Assembly: GCA_029309925.1 (NCBI GenBank)
Contig: JARKND010000005.1
Location: 248,001 to 312,000, forward strand
Length of the DNA stretch: 64,000 nt
Direction of reading: 5' to 3'
DNA from: Fulvivirgaceae bacterium JP3-4
Lineage (GTDB): Bacteria > Bacteroidota > Bacteroidia > Cytophagales > Cyclobacteriaceae
In this document: positions 9,370-18,625 of the stretch, piece after piece
Layout of the letters: every line of letters begins with the position of its first letter
Numbering within the stretch: position 1 is the first letter of the stretch
Notes under the pieces: generated by a model
Database searches by the model: none
What the model saw: only the letters and a program-made list of their open reading frames with translations
Told to the model about the DNA's origin: nothing
Position numbers and translations under genes: made by a program

Positions 9370-9834
9370 TTATTTAAACGATACCAATACAAACGCTTTG
9401 TCTACGGCAGCAAAGGGAACTGTGACCGGCTTGATTTCTTTTTTCTTTCCTGATCCAATTTCCTGATTAAGGATTAATTCGTCCGCAGTTACCTGCGCCA
9501 ATTTACCCTCGACCTGCGTACCGTCCTGCAACTTAATTTTCAAATTTCTTCCAATATGTTTCGGATACTGCCGGTTCAGCCGAAGCGGATGGTCAACGCC
9601 TGGTGTGGATACTTCGAGCAGGTAGTTGTCGCCCATCAGGTTACGGTCATCCAGTGCTTTCGAAAGCTGGCGGCTGATTTCTGCGCAGGAGTCAATGTTG
9701 ACTCCCTGATCACCATCCACCAATACCAAGACTTTTCCCGGACCTTTCTTTGCCGAAACCAGAACATCCACAACGAACTGATCAGGAGCCAGCGTTGGCT
9801 CTACCAGTTGTCTTATTTCCGCACTTAATTCCAT
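9370..9834 (-). CDS. rimP: Ribosome maturation factor RimP
   Basis: 154 residues, usual length. RimP helps assemble the 30S subunit, acting around S12. The N-terminal alpha/beta domain contains DVLVSAKKGPGKVLVLVDGD and SCAEISRQLSKAL; the characteristic YLLEVSTPGVDHPL motif precedes the C-terminal SH3-like domain (KIKLQDGTQVEGKL). First gene of the rimP-nusA-infB operon. Its leader, from a consensus promoter at 9901-9931, would be about 60 bases and contains a terminator-like hairpin, see those entries. Confidence 0.96.
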   Translation of the reverse strand: MELSAEIRQLVEPTLAPDQFVVDVLVSAKKGPGKVLVLVDGDQGVNIDSCAEISRQLSKALDDRNLMGDNYLLEVSTPGVDHPLRLNRQYPKHIGRNLKIKLQDGTQVEGKLAQVTADELILNQEIGSGKKKEIKPVTVPFAAVDKAFVLVSFK

Positions 9835-9855
9835 TCAAAAAAACAGTATAAACAA

Positions 9856-9879
9856 AGAGGGGACTTGTTCGTCCCCTCT
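9856..9879 (-). terminator. Terminator-like hairpin in the rimP leader
   Basis: AGAGGGGAC, TTGTTC loop, GTCCCCTCT: a perfect 9-bp stem. On the minus strand it is followed by TTTGTTTATACTG, on the plus strand by eight Ts. It should stop transcripts coming from rfbA. Because a consensus promoter for rimP lies upstream of it (9901-9931), it would also sit in the leader of the nusA operon and could act as an attenuator (inference). Confidence 0.75.
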
Positions 9880-9900
9880 AATTTTTTTTCAGAAGCTGCG

Positions 9901-9931
9901 CAAAAATAATAGAATTTTTGCGTATCTCAAA
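9901..9931 (-). promoter_or_regulatory. Promoter of the rimP-nusA-infB operon
   Basis: On the minus strand TTTG (9931-9928), 19 bases, TATTTTTG (9908-9901): both halves match the Bacteroidota consensus and the spacing is ideal. Transcription should begin near 9896 and pass through the hairpin at 9879-9856 before reaching rimP. Confidence 0.7.
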
Positions 9932-9944
9932 AAATATTTTGCGA

Positions 9945-10811
9945 CTAGATGTAGTCCGGCAGATTTCTCAAATATGTACCATAACCGCTCTTCTCCAGCG
10001 GTTTAGCCAGCTCAAGCAGCTGTTGCTGATTGATAAATCCTGCACGATACGCAACTTCTTCAATGCATCCGATCTTGAGGCCCTGACGCTGCTCAATAGT
10101 CTGGACAAAATTTGCTGCCTGCATCAATGAATCAAAAGTTCCGGTATCGAGCCATGCTGTTCCACGGCTCATCGGAGCTACTTTCAATTTCCCCTGGCGC
10201 AGGTATTCGTTGTTTACATCGGTGATCTCAAGCTCACCACGCGGGCTCGGCTTAATTGCTTTGGCAATCTTTACAACATCGTTGTCGTAGAAGTAGAGGC
10301 CCGGCACCGCGTAGTTTGATTTCGGTTTTGAAGGCTTCTCTTCAATGGAAATCGCCTTCTTATTCTTGTCGAACTCAACAACGCCATATCGTTCGGGATC
10401 GGTGACGTGATAAGCGAACACAACGCCTCCGTCTGGATCGACATTCGACTGAAGGAGTTCTTTCAAACCGGAGCCGTAAAAGATGTTGTCGCCAAGGATC
10501 AACGCAACTTTGTCTTTGCCTACAAATTTCTCTCCGATGATAAATGCCTGCGCAAGTCCTTCCGGCTTTGGCTGAACTTCATACGAAAATGAGCAGCCTA
10601 ACTTCTTTCCATCGCCCAGAAGCTTCTGGAACATCGGCATGTCGTGCGGTGTGGAGATGATCAGAATCTCATTGATGCCTGCCATCATCAACACAGACAG
10701 CGGATAGTAGATCATCGGCTTGTCGTAAAGCGGCATGAGTTGTTTGCTCACGGCAAGTGTGAGTGGATACAATCGCGTACCGGATCCTCCGGCCAGAATA
10801 ATTCCTTTCAT
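9945..10811 (-). CDS. rfbA: Glucose-1-phosphate thymidylyltransferase
   Basis: 288 residues. Makes dTDP-glucose from dTTP and glucose 1-phosphate, the first step towards dTDP-rhamnose and other deoxysugars. The nucleotidyltransferase signature [11 protein letters not shown] is at residues 8-18, with [17 protein letters not shown] after it and the metal-binding [10 protein letters not shown] near residue 110. The C-terminal part ends in the usual LPDYI-like tail. Last gene of the ugd-uxs-rfbB-rfbA operon, 20 bases after rfbB. No rfbC or rfbD follows in this window. Confidence 0.96.
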   Translation of the reverse strand: MKGIILAGGSGTRLYPLTLAVSKQLMPLYDKPMIYYPLSVLMMAGINEILIISTPHDMPMFQKLLGDGKKLGCSFSYEVQPKPEGLAQAFIIGEKFVGKDKVALILGDNIFYGSGLKELLQSNVDPDGGVVFAYHVTDPERYGVVEFDKNKKAISIEEKPSKPKSNYAVPGLYFYDNDVVKIAKAIKPSPRGELEITDVNNEYLRQGKLKVAPMSRGTAWLDTGTFDSLMQAANFVQTIEQRQGLKIGCIEEVAYRAGFINQQQLLELAKPLEKSGYGTYLRNLPDYI

Positions 10812-10831
10812 TCAGTGTGGTTTTTTTCTTT

Positions 10832-11890
10832 TTAACGGCCCTGATACATGTTCGAGTAGTATTTCAGGTATTCACCGGAAGTTACGTGCTTCAGCCACTC
10901 CTGGTTTGTCAGGAACCAATCAATGGTTTTTTCGATACCAACTTCAAATGTTGTTTCAGGCCTCCAGCCGGTCTCGGCCATCAGTTTTGACGGATCGATA
11001 GCATAGCGCAAATCGTGTCCGGGACGGTCTTTAACGAAGGTGATAAGCTTTTCGGAAGTTCCTTCGGGACGTCCGAGTTTCTTGTCCATGAGATGGCAAA
11101 TCAGGCGCACGATGTCAATATTTTTCCATTCGTTGTTACCACCGATATTATAGACCTCACCATGTTTTCCCTGATGAAACACCGTGTCAATCGCACGCGC
11201 ATGATCCTCCACAAAGAGCCAATCTCTAACATTTTCTCCCTTGCCATAAACCGGAAGCGGTTTGTTGTTGAGGATATTGTTAATGATCAGTGGAATCAGT
11301 TTCTCCGGAAAATGATACGGGCCGTAATTGTTTGAGCATCGGCTGAGTACTGAGGGGAAATGATAACTGTTGTTAAAAGCGAGAACAAAATGATCGCTGC
11401 TTGCCTTTGACGCTGAGTATGGAGATCGCGGATCGATCTTGGTGGTTTCGGTAAAGAATTCTCCGTTGTCTGCAGAGCCGTAGACTTCGTCTGTCGACAC
11501 ATGATAAAATTTCTTTCCTTCAAAGTTACCGGTCCATGCCGCGTTAGCAGCGATCAGGAGATTTAGTGTTCCGATGATGTTTGTCATTGCAAACTCAGTC
11601 GGGTTATGTAGTGAGCGGTCCACGTGTGACTCGGCTGCCAGGTGAATGACGCCATCAAAATCGTACTTCTTAAAAAGGTCGCGAAGGAAATCAACCTCAA
11701 GAATATCTCCTTTCTCAAATTTGTAATTAGGCTTTTTTTCAATATCGCGGAGGTTCTCCAAATTGCCTGCGTAGGTAAGCTTGTCAAGGTTTACGATGGT
11801 GTAAGTAGGATACTTATTTACAAAAAGCCTCACTACGTGAGAGCCAATGAAGCCGGCACCACCGGTTATCAATACTTTTCTGCTAGCCAT
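10832..11890 (-). CDS. rfbB: dTDP-glucose 4,6-dehydratase
   Basis: 352 residues, an extended short-chain dehydrogenase. It converts dTDP-glucose to dTDP-4-keto-6-deoxyglucose using bound NAD. GGAGFIGSHVVR at the N-terminus binds NAD; the catalytic pattern VSTDEVYGS, and YSASKASSDH (Tyr and Lys) are present, followed by NNYGPYHFPEKLIPL typical of RmlB. It starts 3 bases after uxs, so translation is probably coupled, and precedes rfbA. Confidence 0.96.
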   Translation of the reverse strand: MASRKVLITGGAGFIGSHVVRLFVNKYPTYTIVNLDKLTYAGNLENLRDIEKKPNYKFEKGDILEVDFLRDLFKKYDFDGVIHLAAESHVDRSLHNPTEFAMTNIIGTLNLLIAANAAWTGNFEGKKFYHVSTDEVYGSADNGEFFTETTKIDPRSPYSASKASSDHFVLAFNNSYHFPSVLSRCSNNYGPYHFPEKLIPLIINNILNNKPLPVYGKGENVRDWLFVEDHARAIDTVFHQGKHGEVYNIGGNNEWKNIDIVRLICHLMDKKLGRPEGTSEKLITFVKDRPGHDLRYAIDPSKLMAETGWRPETTFEVGIEKTIDWFLTNQEWLKHVTSGEYLKYYSNMYQGR

Positions 11891-11893
11891 GGT

Positions 11894-12883
11894 TTATCGT
11901 ATGTATTTGTCAAAATTCTTATGATCTCGCTGATACAAGACCTCAGTCGGCAGAGACTTAAAATATTCGTAGGTAATTTTCAGCCCTTCAGATCTTGAAA
12001 CCTTAGGCTCCCATCCAAGGATTTTCTTCGCCTTGCTAATATCAGGCCTGCGCTGTTTTGGATCATCCTGCGGCAGCGGTTTGTACACAACCTTCTGTTT
12101 TGTGCCTGTAAGTTTTACAATTTCCTCGGCAAACTCACCAATCGTGATTTCATCAGGGTTACCGATGTTCATTGGCAGAAAATAATCGGACATCAGAAGT
12201 CTGTAGATGCCTTCGACTTCATCATCGACATAGCAGAACGAACGTGTTTGTGAGCCGTCACCGAACACGGTGAGATCTTCGCCACGCAATGCCTGTCCGA
12301 TGAAAGCCGGCAATACGCGACCATCGTTCAGTCGCATTCTGGGTCCATATGTATTGAAGATCCTCACAATGCGTGTGTCGACATTGTGATAGGTATGATA
12401 TGCCATAGTGATGGCTTCCTGAAACCTTTTTGCTTCATCGTACACACCACGCGGTCCGATAGGGTTCACGTTACCGTAGTACTCTTCGGTTTGCGGATGA
12501 ACCATCGGGTCACCATATACCTCGGAGGTTGATGCCACTAGAATTCGCGCCTTCTTGGCCCTTGCCAGTCCCAAAAGATTATGCGTGCCTAGCGATCCCA
12601 CCTTCAAAGTTTGAATCGGAATCTTAAGGTAGTCTATTGGTGAAGCCGGAGACGCGAAGTGAAGAATGTATTGCAGTTCCCCAGGAACGTGCACGTACGA
12701 TGAGACATCATGGTGATAGAACTCAAAGTCCGCATGCTTAAACAAATGTTCAATGTTGCGCAGATCGCCTGTGATCAGGTTATCCATCGCAATAACATGG
12801 AAGCCCTCCTTTATGAACCGGTCACAAAGGTGAGAGCCGAGGAATCCTGCGCCACCGGTAATGAGGATACGCGGCTTAGCCAT
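11894..12883 (-). CDS. uxs: UDP-glucuronate decarboxylase (UDP-xylose synthase)
   Basis: 329 residues, extended SDR fold. [14 protein letters not shown] is the NAD site; STSEVYGDP and GVYDEAKR (Tyr, Lys) give the active site; [17 protein letters not shown] is typical of UDP-xylose synthases. It would turn UDP-glucuronate, made by the upstream dehydrogenase, into UDP-xylose. Its start overlaps the end of ugd by 8 bases, so the two enzymes are translationally coupled, which strengthens the pathway call. A plain UDP-sugar epimerase is less likely because of the [11 protein letters not shown] segment. Confidence 0.9.
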   Translation of the reverse strand: MAKPRILITGGAGFLGSHLCDRFIKEGFHVIAMDNLITGDLRNIEHLFKHADFEFYHHDVSSYVHVPGELQYILHFASPASPIDYLKIPIQTLKVGSLGTHNLLGLARAKKARILVASTSEVYGDPMVHPQTEEYYGNVNPIGPRGVYDEAKRFQEAITMAYHTYHNVDTRIVRIFNTYGPRMRLNDGRVLPAFIGQALRGEDLTVFGDGSQTRSFCYVDDEVEGIYRLLMSDYFLPMNIGNPDEITIGEFAEEIVKLTGTKQKVVYKPLPQDDPKQRRPDISKAKKILGWEPKVSRSEGLKITYEYFKSLPTEVLYQRDHKNFDKYIR

Positions 12884-14189
12884 TTACCACCTCCCTGCCG
12901 ATGCTGAAATATTTATATCCCTGCTCCTTCATCACATCCAGTTCATAGACATTGCGGCCGTCAAAGATCACCTTATCTTTAAGTTTTTCATTGAGCTTTT
13001 CAAAATCCGGTGTACGGAACTCAGGCCACTCTGTTGCAATAAAGATTGCATCGGCATTCTCAGCCGCATCATAAGGCGATTCGAAATACTGAAGCTTATC
13101 ACCGTAGAGTTGTTTGACGTTGTTCATCGACTCAGGATCGTGAACTTTGACAATTGCACCGGCCTTCAGGAATTCATCGATGTTGTAAAGGGCCGGAGCT
13201 TCGCGAATATCATCCGTGTGCGGCTTGAACGAAAGCCCCCAAACGCAGATTGTCTTACCCTTCAGATTACCTTTAAAATAATCCTTTACTCTTGCGATCA
13301 GTTTTGTTTTCTGTGTCTGATTTACATCCATTACAGCTTTCAGCATTTTGAAATCGTATTTTGCATCTGATGCTGATTTTGCAAGGGCCTGCACGTCTTT
13401 AGGGAAGCAACTTCCGCCATAGCCGATGCCAGGGAACAGGAATCGCTTTCCGATTCTGCTGTCAGTGCCAATGCCTTTGCGGATGGCGTCAACGTCTGCA
13501 CCTACCAACTCACAAAGGTTGGCAATCTCATTCATGAAAGTGATCTTGGCTGCCAGGAATGAGTTCGCAGCATATTTGGTGAGCTCAGCTGATTTTTCAT
13601 CCATAAATACCAGCGGGTTTCCCTGGCGCACATAGGGCGCATAGAGCGTTTCCATGATCTTCTTTGCTTTCGGGCTCGTGGTACCGATTACCACGCGCTC
13701 GGGCTTCATGAAATCTTCGACAGCAACACCTTCGCGCAGGAACTCCGGATTCGACACTACGTCAAACTCAACCTTGGCATTTTTCACAATGCGCGCGTGA
13801 ACCTTTTCAGCAGTCCCCACAGGCACAGTACTCTTATCGACAATCACAGTATAGTCTTCAAGCAGCGGACCTAAGTCGTCTGCAACTTTCAGGATGTACT
13901 TCAGGTCAGCCGAACCATCTTCCCCAGGAGGAGTTGGCAACGCGAGGAAAATCACTTTTGCATCCTTAATTCCCTCTGCGAGATTCGTGGTGAAAAACAA
14001 TCTTTCCTGCTTGATATTTCTTTCAAACAGTTGTTCGAGACCTGGCTCATAGATCGTGATTGTTCCATTCTTAAGTTTATTAACCTTGTTGACATCAATG
14101 TCAATACAGGTTACCGTGTTTCCGGTTTCGGCAAAACAGGTTCCGGTTACAAGCCCAACGTAGCCTGTTCCAACTACAGCAATTTTCAT
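12876..14189 (-). CDS. ugd: UDP-glucose 6-dehydrogenase
   Basis: 437 residues, usual length. Oxidises UDP-glucose twice to UDP-glucuronate with NAD. The N-terminal Rossmann motif is [15 protein letters not shown]; the catalytic Cys is in [13 protein letters not shown] near residue 260; the C-terminal domain has [18 protein letters not shown]. First gene of the nucleotide-sugar operon, followed by uxs with an 8-base overlap. A GDP-mannose dehydrogenase is the main alternative but the next gene makes the UDP-glucose route far more likely. The products would feed capsule, exopolysaccharide or O-antigen synthesis. Confidence 0.95.
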   Translation of the reverse strand: MKIAVVGTGYVGLVTGTCFAETGNTVTCIDIDVNKVNKLKNGTITIYEPGLEQLFERNIKQERLFFTTNLAEGIKDAKVIFLALPTPPGEDGSADLKYILKVADDLGPLLEDYTVIVDKSTVPVGTAEKVHARIVKNAKVEFDVVSNPEFLREGVAVEDFMKPERVVIGTTSPKAKKIMETLYAPYVRQGNPLVFMDEKSAELTKYAANSFLAAKITFMNEIANLCELVGADVDAIRKGIGTDSRIGKRFLFPGIGYGGSCFPKDVQALAKSASDAKYDFKMLKAVMDVNQTQKTKLIARVKDYFKGNLKGKTICVWGLSFKPHTDDIREAPALYNIDEFLKAGAIVKVHDPESMNNVKQLYGDKLQYFESPYDAAENADAIFIATEWPEFRTPDFEKLNEKLKDKVIFDGRNVYELDVMKEQGYKYFSIGREVVNG

Positions 14190-14322
14190 TTGATAGCTTA
14201 AATTTTAATTCCGCGAAAATAATGGTTTTACAAATAGAGCTACCCAAGCAGGGTGCAAATAACCAGCTTTAAAAAACTATACCTGATATTTCTGCCAAAC
14301 TAATCCAACAAACAAACATTCG

Positions 14323-14353
14323 TTTGGTGTTCTTGGCATCACCTTTTATATTG
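14323..14353 (+). promoter_or_regulatory. Candidate promoter of the acyl-CoA dehydrogenase gene
   Basis: TTTG (14323-14326), 20 bases, TATATTG (14347-14353). The -7 half lacks one T of TAnnTTTG. It lies 22 bases before the ATG in the divergent gap. Confidence 0.4.
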
Positions 14354-14375
14354 CAGACCCAACTAACCCTTTTTT

Positions 14376-15545
14376 ATGCAAACACTTACCGAATCATTAC
14401 CCGAATTAGGGTTTGAAGAGACCGAAAATCAAAGAATGATTGCCCAAATGGTCCGAGACTTTGGTGCAAAAGAGATAAAGCCTAAAATGATGGACTGGGA
14501 TGAGAAACAGGAATTTCCTGTTCCCCTCTTTCGAAAGTTGGGCGAGCTCGGCCTGATGGGTGTTCTGGTTCCGCAGGAATATGGCGGATCCGGGTTCGGA
14601 TACCTCGAATACATTACCGCTATAATTGAAATTTCAAAGATTGACGGGTCGATCGGCCTGTCTGTAGCTGCACACAATTCGCTTTGTACAAATCACATCC
14701 TGATGTTTGGAAACGAGGAGCAAAAGAACACCTATTTGCCCAAGCTTGCATCAGGTGAATGGATCGGAGCCTGGGGCCTGACCGAACCGAATACCGGATC
14801 AGACGCAGGCAACATGCGCACGGTTGCAGTCAAGGATGGTGATTACTACGTGATCAATGGAGCAAAAAATTTCATTACGCACGGAAAATCCGGCAATGTT
14901 GCCGTGGTTATTGTGAGGACCGGTGATGTTGGCGACTCCCATGGTATGAGTGCTTTTGTGATTGAAAGGGGTACGAAAGGTTTCTCAGCAGGTAAGAAGG
15001 AGAATAAGTTAGGTATGCGTGCATCGGAAACGTGCGAGCTGATTTTCACGGATTGTCGCGTTCACAAATCGCAGATGCTTGGCAAAGAAGGTGATGGTTT
15101 TATTCAGGCGATGAAAATCCTTGATGGTGGCCGCATCTCCATCGCATCGTTGAGTGTTGGGATTGCGATGGGTGCGTATGAATCTGCGCTGCAGTATTCA
15201 AAAGAAAGGCATCAGTTCAATCAACCCATTTCGAAATTCCAGGGCATTTCTTTTAAGCTGGCGGACATGGCTACGAAGATTGAAGCGGCCAAGCTTCTGA
15301 CATTGAGGGCTGGCGATTTAAAAAACCGCGGCAAAAGTGTGACAAAAGAATCTGCGATGGCGAAATTATATGCTTCAGAAGTTGCTGTCGATGTAGCGAA
15401 CGAGGGAGTTCAGATTTTTGGCGGGTATGGCTATACAAAGGATTTCCCTGCGGAAAAATATTACCGGGATGCGAAGCTCTGCACCATTGGTGAGGGAACA
15501 TCAGAAATCCAGAAGCTTGTGATTTCAAAAGCGCTGTTGAAGTAA
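14376..15545 (+). CDS. Acyl-CoA dehydrogenase (short/medium-chain type)
   Basis: 389 residues, full length. FAD enzyme that introduces the alpha-beta double bond into acyl-CoA. Family signatures are [16 protein letters not shown] in the middle domain and [20 protein letters not shown] near the C-terminus. The catalytic Glu is in the pattern IGEGTSEIQ close to the C-terminus, as in short-chain and butyryl-CoA dehydrogenases. No ETF or other beta-oxidation gene lies beside it, so the exact chain length or branched-chain use is open. The next promoter, for rpsU, starts 2 bases after its stop codon. Confidence 0.93.
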   Translation: MQTLTESLPELGFEETENQRMIAQMVRDFGAKEIKPKMMDWDEKQEFPVPLFRKLGELGLMGVLVPQEYGGSGFGYLEYITAIIEISKIDGSIGLSVAAHNSLCTNHILMFGNEEQKNTYLPKLASGEWIGAWGLTEPNTGSDAGNMRTVAVKDGDYYVINGAKNFITHGKSGNVAVVIVRTGDVGDSHGMSAFVIERGTKGFSAGKKENKLGMRASETCELIFTDCRVHKSQMLGKEGDGFIQAMKILDGGRISIASLSVGIAMGAYESALQYSKERHQFNQPISKFQGISFKLADMATKIEAAKLLTLRAGDLKNRGKSVTKESAMAKLYASEVAVDVANEGVQIFGGYGYTKDFPAEKYYRDAKLCTIGEGTSEIQKLVISKALLK

Positions 15546-15546
15546 G

Positions 15547-15579
15547 TTTGGAAAATAGTATCAAAATCTGCTATATTTG
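15547..15579 (+). promoter_or_regulatory. Promoter of rpsU
   Basis: TTTG (15547-15550), 21 bases, TATATTTG (15572-15579). Both halves are exact consensus matches. It gives a leader of about 14 bases. Confidence 0.7.
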
Positions 15580-15597
15580 CAGCCCTAAAGAATTATT

Positions 15598-15792
15598 ATG
15601 ATCATCGTTAATGTAAAAGAGAACGAATCTATCGACAAGGCTCTGAAGCGCTTTAAGAAGAAGTTTGAGAAAACCGGAATTTTGAAGGAATTGCGTGCAA
15701 GAACAGCGTTTGAAAAGCCGTCTGTAAGACGCAGAAATCAAATTATTCGTGCTGCTTACAGAGAACAGCAACAGTTGAACGAAAACGCCTAA
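15598..15792 (+). CDS. rpsU: 30S ribosomal protein S21
   Basis: 64 residues, normal size for Bacteroidota bS21. It begins [20 protein letters not shown] and has the conserved RRRNQI-type basic stretch ([12 protein letters not shown]). bS21 sits near the anti-Shine-Dalgarno end of 16S rRNA; in Bacteroidota it is thought to help occlude that sequence, which fits the lack of Shine-Dalgarno sites in this window. It has its own strong promoter and terminator, giving a short abundant transcript. Confidence 0.97.
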   Translation: MIIVNVKENESIDKALKRFKKKFEKTGILKELRARTAFEKPSVRRRNQIIRAAYREQQQLNENA

Positions 15793-15861
15793 TTGCGTTA
15801 ATTAAGTTATAACGGGAGTGGGATAGAGATTTTATCCACATTTTATCCCCATTCTCTCAAC

Positions 15862-15900
15862 ATATCCCCTTCAGAAGTTTTCTGGAGGGGATATTTTCTT
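15862..15900 (+). terminator. Intrinsic terminator of rpsU
   Basis: ATATCCCCTTCAGAA pairs with TTCTGGAGGGGATAT (15880-15894) in a 15-bp stem with one G-T pair and a GTT loop, followed by TTTTCTTT. Confidence 0.82.
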
Positions 15901-15933
15901 TACATTGGTCTACCGCGAGATGGGCGTATGTGA

Positions 15934-16818
15934 ATGATAGCATCCTTTCTGAAATATCTCAGATTCCAAAAACGAGTAAGCGCTCACACCCTTCTTGCAT
16001 ACGAAACCGACTTGCTTCAACTTGAAGCTTTTCTTCTAGAAAACGCCCCGGGTGACAAACTTGAAAATTGCGATTATAGTCAGCTGAGAACGTGGATTGT
16101 CGCACTTGTTGATAAAGGACTCGAGCCGGTTTCAGTGAACCGGAAAATAGCCACGCTACGCTCCTTCTATAAGTTTCTTCTGCGTGAAGAGCAGATAAAA
16201 AATGACCCTACCGCAAAAATTAAGATTCTAAAAACAAAAAAGAAGTTGCCCGGCTTTGTGAAGGCGGGCGAAATGATCGCGGCACTCGACCGGCCAGACG
16301 ATACTGAAAAGACAGAGTTCATTCGTTTGCGTGACAAACTGGTTGTCGAGCTTTTTTATGCAACCGGAATCCGTCTTTCTGAATTGGTAGGATTGAAGGA
16401 TGCTGATGTTGATATGCACAATCAGACACTTAAAGTATTAGGCAAGCGAAACAAAGAACGCGTGATCCCGATACACAAAAATGTACTGAAAGCAATTCGC
16501 GGGTACAGGGAAATCCGAAACCGTGAAGTGGGGAAAAAAGATCACACATACCTTTTCGTGAGAGAATCAGGTGATCAATGTTATCCTGCACTGATCAGTA
16601 AAATTGTGAAACAAGCACTGACCCACACGTCTGCTGAAAAGAAGAGTCCACACGTATTGCGCCACACATTTGCAACACACCTGCTTGATAAAGGAGCTGA
16701 GCTGAATGCGGTTAAGGATCTGCTGGGTCATTCTAGCCTTGCCGCAACACAAATTTACACGCACAACTCCATGGAAAAGTTGAAGAAGATATTTGATCAG
16801 GCGCATCCGAAAGCCTGA
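15934..16818 (+). CDS. xerC: Tyrosine recombinase of the XerC/XerD type
   Basis: 294 residues. N-terminal SAM-like core-binding domain (1-90) and C-terminal catalytic domain with the full set Arg147 (ATGIRLSEL), Lys171, His240, Arg243 (HVLRHTFATH), His266 (LGHSSLAATQ) and Tyr275 (QIYTH). Length and the final GHSSLAATQIYTHNS pattern fit the chromosome-dimer resolvases rather than phage integrases. It sits between rpsU and hpf, an arrangement found in other Bacteroidota. No att site or mobile cargo is nearby. XerC versus XerD cannot be decided from this locus alone. Confidence 0.9.
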   Translation: MIASFLKYLRFQKRVSAHTLLAYETDLLQLEAFLLENAPGDKLENCDYSQLRTWIVALVDKGLEPVSVNRKIATLRSFYKFLLREEQIKNDPTAKIKILKTKKKLPGFVKAGEMIAALDRPDDTEKTEFIRLRDKLVVELFYATGIRLSELVGLKDADVDMHNQTLKVLGKRNKERVIPIHKNVLKAIRGYREIRNREVGKKDHTYLFVRESGDQCYPALISKIVKQALTHTSAEKKSPHVLRHTFATHLLDKGAELNAVKDLLGHSSLAATQIYTHNSMEKLKKIFDQAHPKA

Positions 16819-16950
16819 TGAACCGTTAAATAAAGTAAGGACACCAAAAAAACACCGTTGCCTATGAATTGATCGTTTACAAGCTAGACTTTTCCGGAAG
16901 TCGAAAATCAAACCGGAGAAACGATGTTTAACTTAAATTTTTTCAACATT

Positions 16951-17253
16951 ATGAAGCTTCAAGTCCATTCCATTCATTTCGATGCAGATCGCAAGCTGGT
17001 AGATTTTATTCAAAAGAAGGTCGATAAACTGGAGACATTTTACGATCGGTTAGTGGATGGTGAAGTCTTCCTCCGTCTCAACAACGAAGGAATTGAAAAC
17101 AAGACAGTTGAAATCAAATTGAACATTCCGGGATCACAGCTTTTTGCCATTGAGAAGGCGAGATCATTTGAAGCTGCGGCCGATCAGGCAACGATCGCTT
17201 TGCGGAATCAACTCAAGAAGTTTAAAACGAAGCTCCGAAACGGGCGCGTATAA
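16951..17253 (+). CDS. hpf: Ribosome hibernation-promoting factor, short form
   Basis: 100 residues from the ATG at 16951 (MKLQVHSIHFDADRKL); an in-frame ATG at 16924 would add nine residues not typical of the family. HPF/RaiA proteins bind the 30S decoding site and shut down idle ribosomes. The beta-alpha-beta pattern FIQKKVDKLETFYDRL and the later strand pair are recognisable. The short length means it lacks the dimerisation tail of long HPF. It follows the recombinase gene by 132 bases with no clear promoter, and ends at a shared terminator. Confidence 0.9.
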   Translation: MKLQVHSIHFDADRKLVDFIQKKVDKLETFYDRLVDGEVFLRLNNEGIENKTVEIKLNIPGSQLFAIEKARSFEAAADQATIALRNQLKKFKTKLRNGRV

Positions 17254-17263
17254 TATCTAAATG

Positions 17264-17298
17264 AAAAGGCTCTGATTTCTCAGAGCCTTTTTGTTTTT
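17264..17298. terminator. Bidirectional terminator between hpf and metK
   Basis: AAAAGGCTCTGA, TTTC, TCAGAGCCTTTT: a perfect 12-bp stem followed by TGTTTTTG, between convergent genes. Confidence 0.85.
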
Positions 17299-17299
17299 G

Positions 17300-18556
17300 T
17301 TATTGAAGACCAAATGATTTTTTCACCTGATCAACGTGGTCGAGCTTTTCCCACGGGAACAACTCCACCTGGATTTTCTTTTCAGACTTTTTCCCTTTGT
17401 TGAATACTTTTTCCACAACTTTTGGTTCTCGACCCATGTGACCATATGCTGCAGTTTCAGAGTAGATCGGTGTTCTCAAATTGAAGCGCTGCTCAATGAA
17501 GTATGGGCGCATGTCGAAGATCTTCTCCACTTTCTTCGCGATCTCACCATCATTCAACTTTACTTTAGCTGAGCCGAATGTATTGACGTACAATCCAACA
17601 GGCTTGGCAACACCGATTGCGTACGCAACCTGAACCAAGACTTCATCACACAATCCGGCAGCAACCAGATTTTTTGCAATGTGGCGGGTTGCATATGCAG
17701 CGGAACGATCAACCTTTGAAGGATCTTTGCCGGAGAAAGCACCACCACCGTGTGCGCCTTTTCCGCCATACGTATCAACAATAATTTTTCTCCCTGTCAG
17801 ACCAGTATCTCCGTGCGGACCACCGATCACAAATTTCCCCGTTGGGTTAACGTGATACTTGATGTCGCTGCCGAAAAGATTCTGAACTCTCTTTGGAAGT
17901 CTTTTCTTTACGCGAGGTACAACAATGTTTATGACATCTTCCTTGATCTGCTTCAGCATCGCTGCATCCTTACCGAATTCATCGTGCTGAGTTGAGATCA
18001 CAATGGTGTCGATGCGCACTGGTCTGTTTTCATCGTTATATTCGATCGTCACCTGTGACTTTGCATCAGGTCGGAGGTATGTCATCACTTTTCCTTCTCT
18101 CCTGATGATCGAGAGTTCGCGGAGCAGGGAGTGTGCAAGTTCAAGCGGAAGCGGCATAAAGTTGTCCGTTTCGTTGGTTGCATAACCGAACATCATACCC
18201 TGATCACCGGCACCCTGATCTTCCTTTTTCTTTCTTTCAACGCCCTGGTTGATGTCAGCCGACTGTTCGTGAATCGCGGATAAGATACCACACGAGTTGG
18301 CCTCAAACATATACTCGCTCTTGGTATAGCCGATCTTCTTAATCACCTCGCGGGCAATATCCTGAACATCGAGATACGCCTCTGACTTAACTTCTCCAGC
18401 CAACACAACCTGGCCTGTTGTTACCAGTGTCTCGCAAGCCACTTTTGAATTTGGATCATACGCCAGGAAATAATCAATCAGCGCGTCTGAGATTTGGTCT
18501 GCTACTTTGTCTGGGTGACCTTCGGATACAGATTCCGAGGTGAATAGATACGGCAT
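17300..18556 (-). CDS. metK: S-adenosylmethionine synthase
   Basis: 418 residues. Makes SAM from methionine and ATP. Signatures include [18 protein letters not shown] at the N-terminus, [12 protein letters not shown] in the middle and [19 protein letters not shown] near residue 280. The Bacteroidota-type insertions explain the length. A consensus -7 element lies about 28 bases before the start; there is not enough space for a SAM riboswitch. It is 69 bases downstream of an RsmI-like methylase that uses SAM. Confidence 0.97.
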   Translation of the reverse strand: MPYLFTSESVSEGHPDKVADQISDALIDYFLAYDPNSKVACETLVTTGQVVLAGEVKSEAYLDVQDIAREVIKKIGYTKSEYMFEANSCGILSAIHEQSADINQGVERKKKEDQGAGDQGMMFGYATNETDNFMPLPLELAHSLLRELSIIRREGKVMTYLRPDAKSQVTIEYNDENRPVRIDTIVISTQHDEFGKDAAMLKQIKEDVINIVVPRVKKRLPKRVQNLFGSDIKYHVNPTGKFVIGGPHGDTGLTGRKIIVDTYGGKGAHGGGAFSGKDPSKVDRSAAYATRHIAKNLVAAGLCDEVLVQVAYAIGVAKPVGLYVNTFGSAKVKLNDGEIAKKVEKIFDMRPYFIEQRFNLRTPIYSETAAYGHMGREPKVVEKVFNKGKKSEKKIQVELFPWEKLDHVDQVKKSFGLQ

Positions 18557-18583
18557 AGTGAGTAATGTGTTAAATTAAGGGGG

Positions 18584-18611
18584 CAAATTTATGGTAATTG
18601 CCCAAACCAAA
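18584..18611 (-). promoter_or_regulatory. Candidate promoter of metK
   Basis: Minus strand TTTG (18611-18608), 16 bases, TAAATTTG (18591-18584). The -7 half is perfect; the spacer is a little short. Confidence 0.5.
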
Positions 18612-18625
18612 AAAACTCTCTCCAT

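Noticed and set aside
15934-16818. Integrase of a mobile element
   Set aside because: Length and motifs fit XerC/XerD, the neighbours are housekeeping genes (rpsU, hpf), and no att repeats or cargo were seen.
18557-18625. SAM riboswitch before metK
   Set aside because: The gap is only 69 bases and holds a promoter; no P1-P4 type helices could be drawn.
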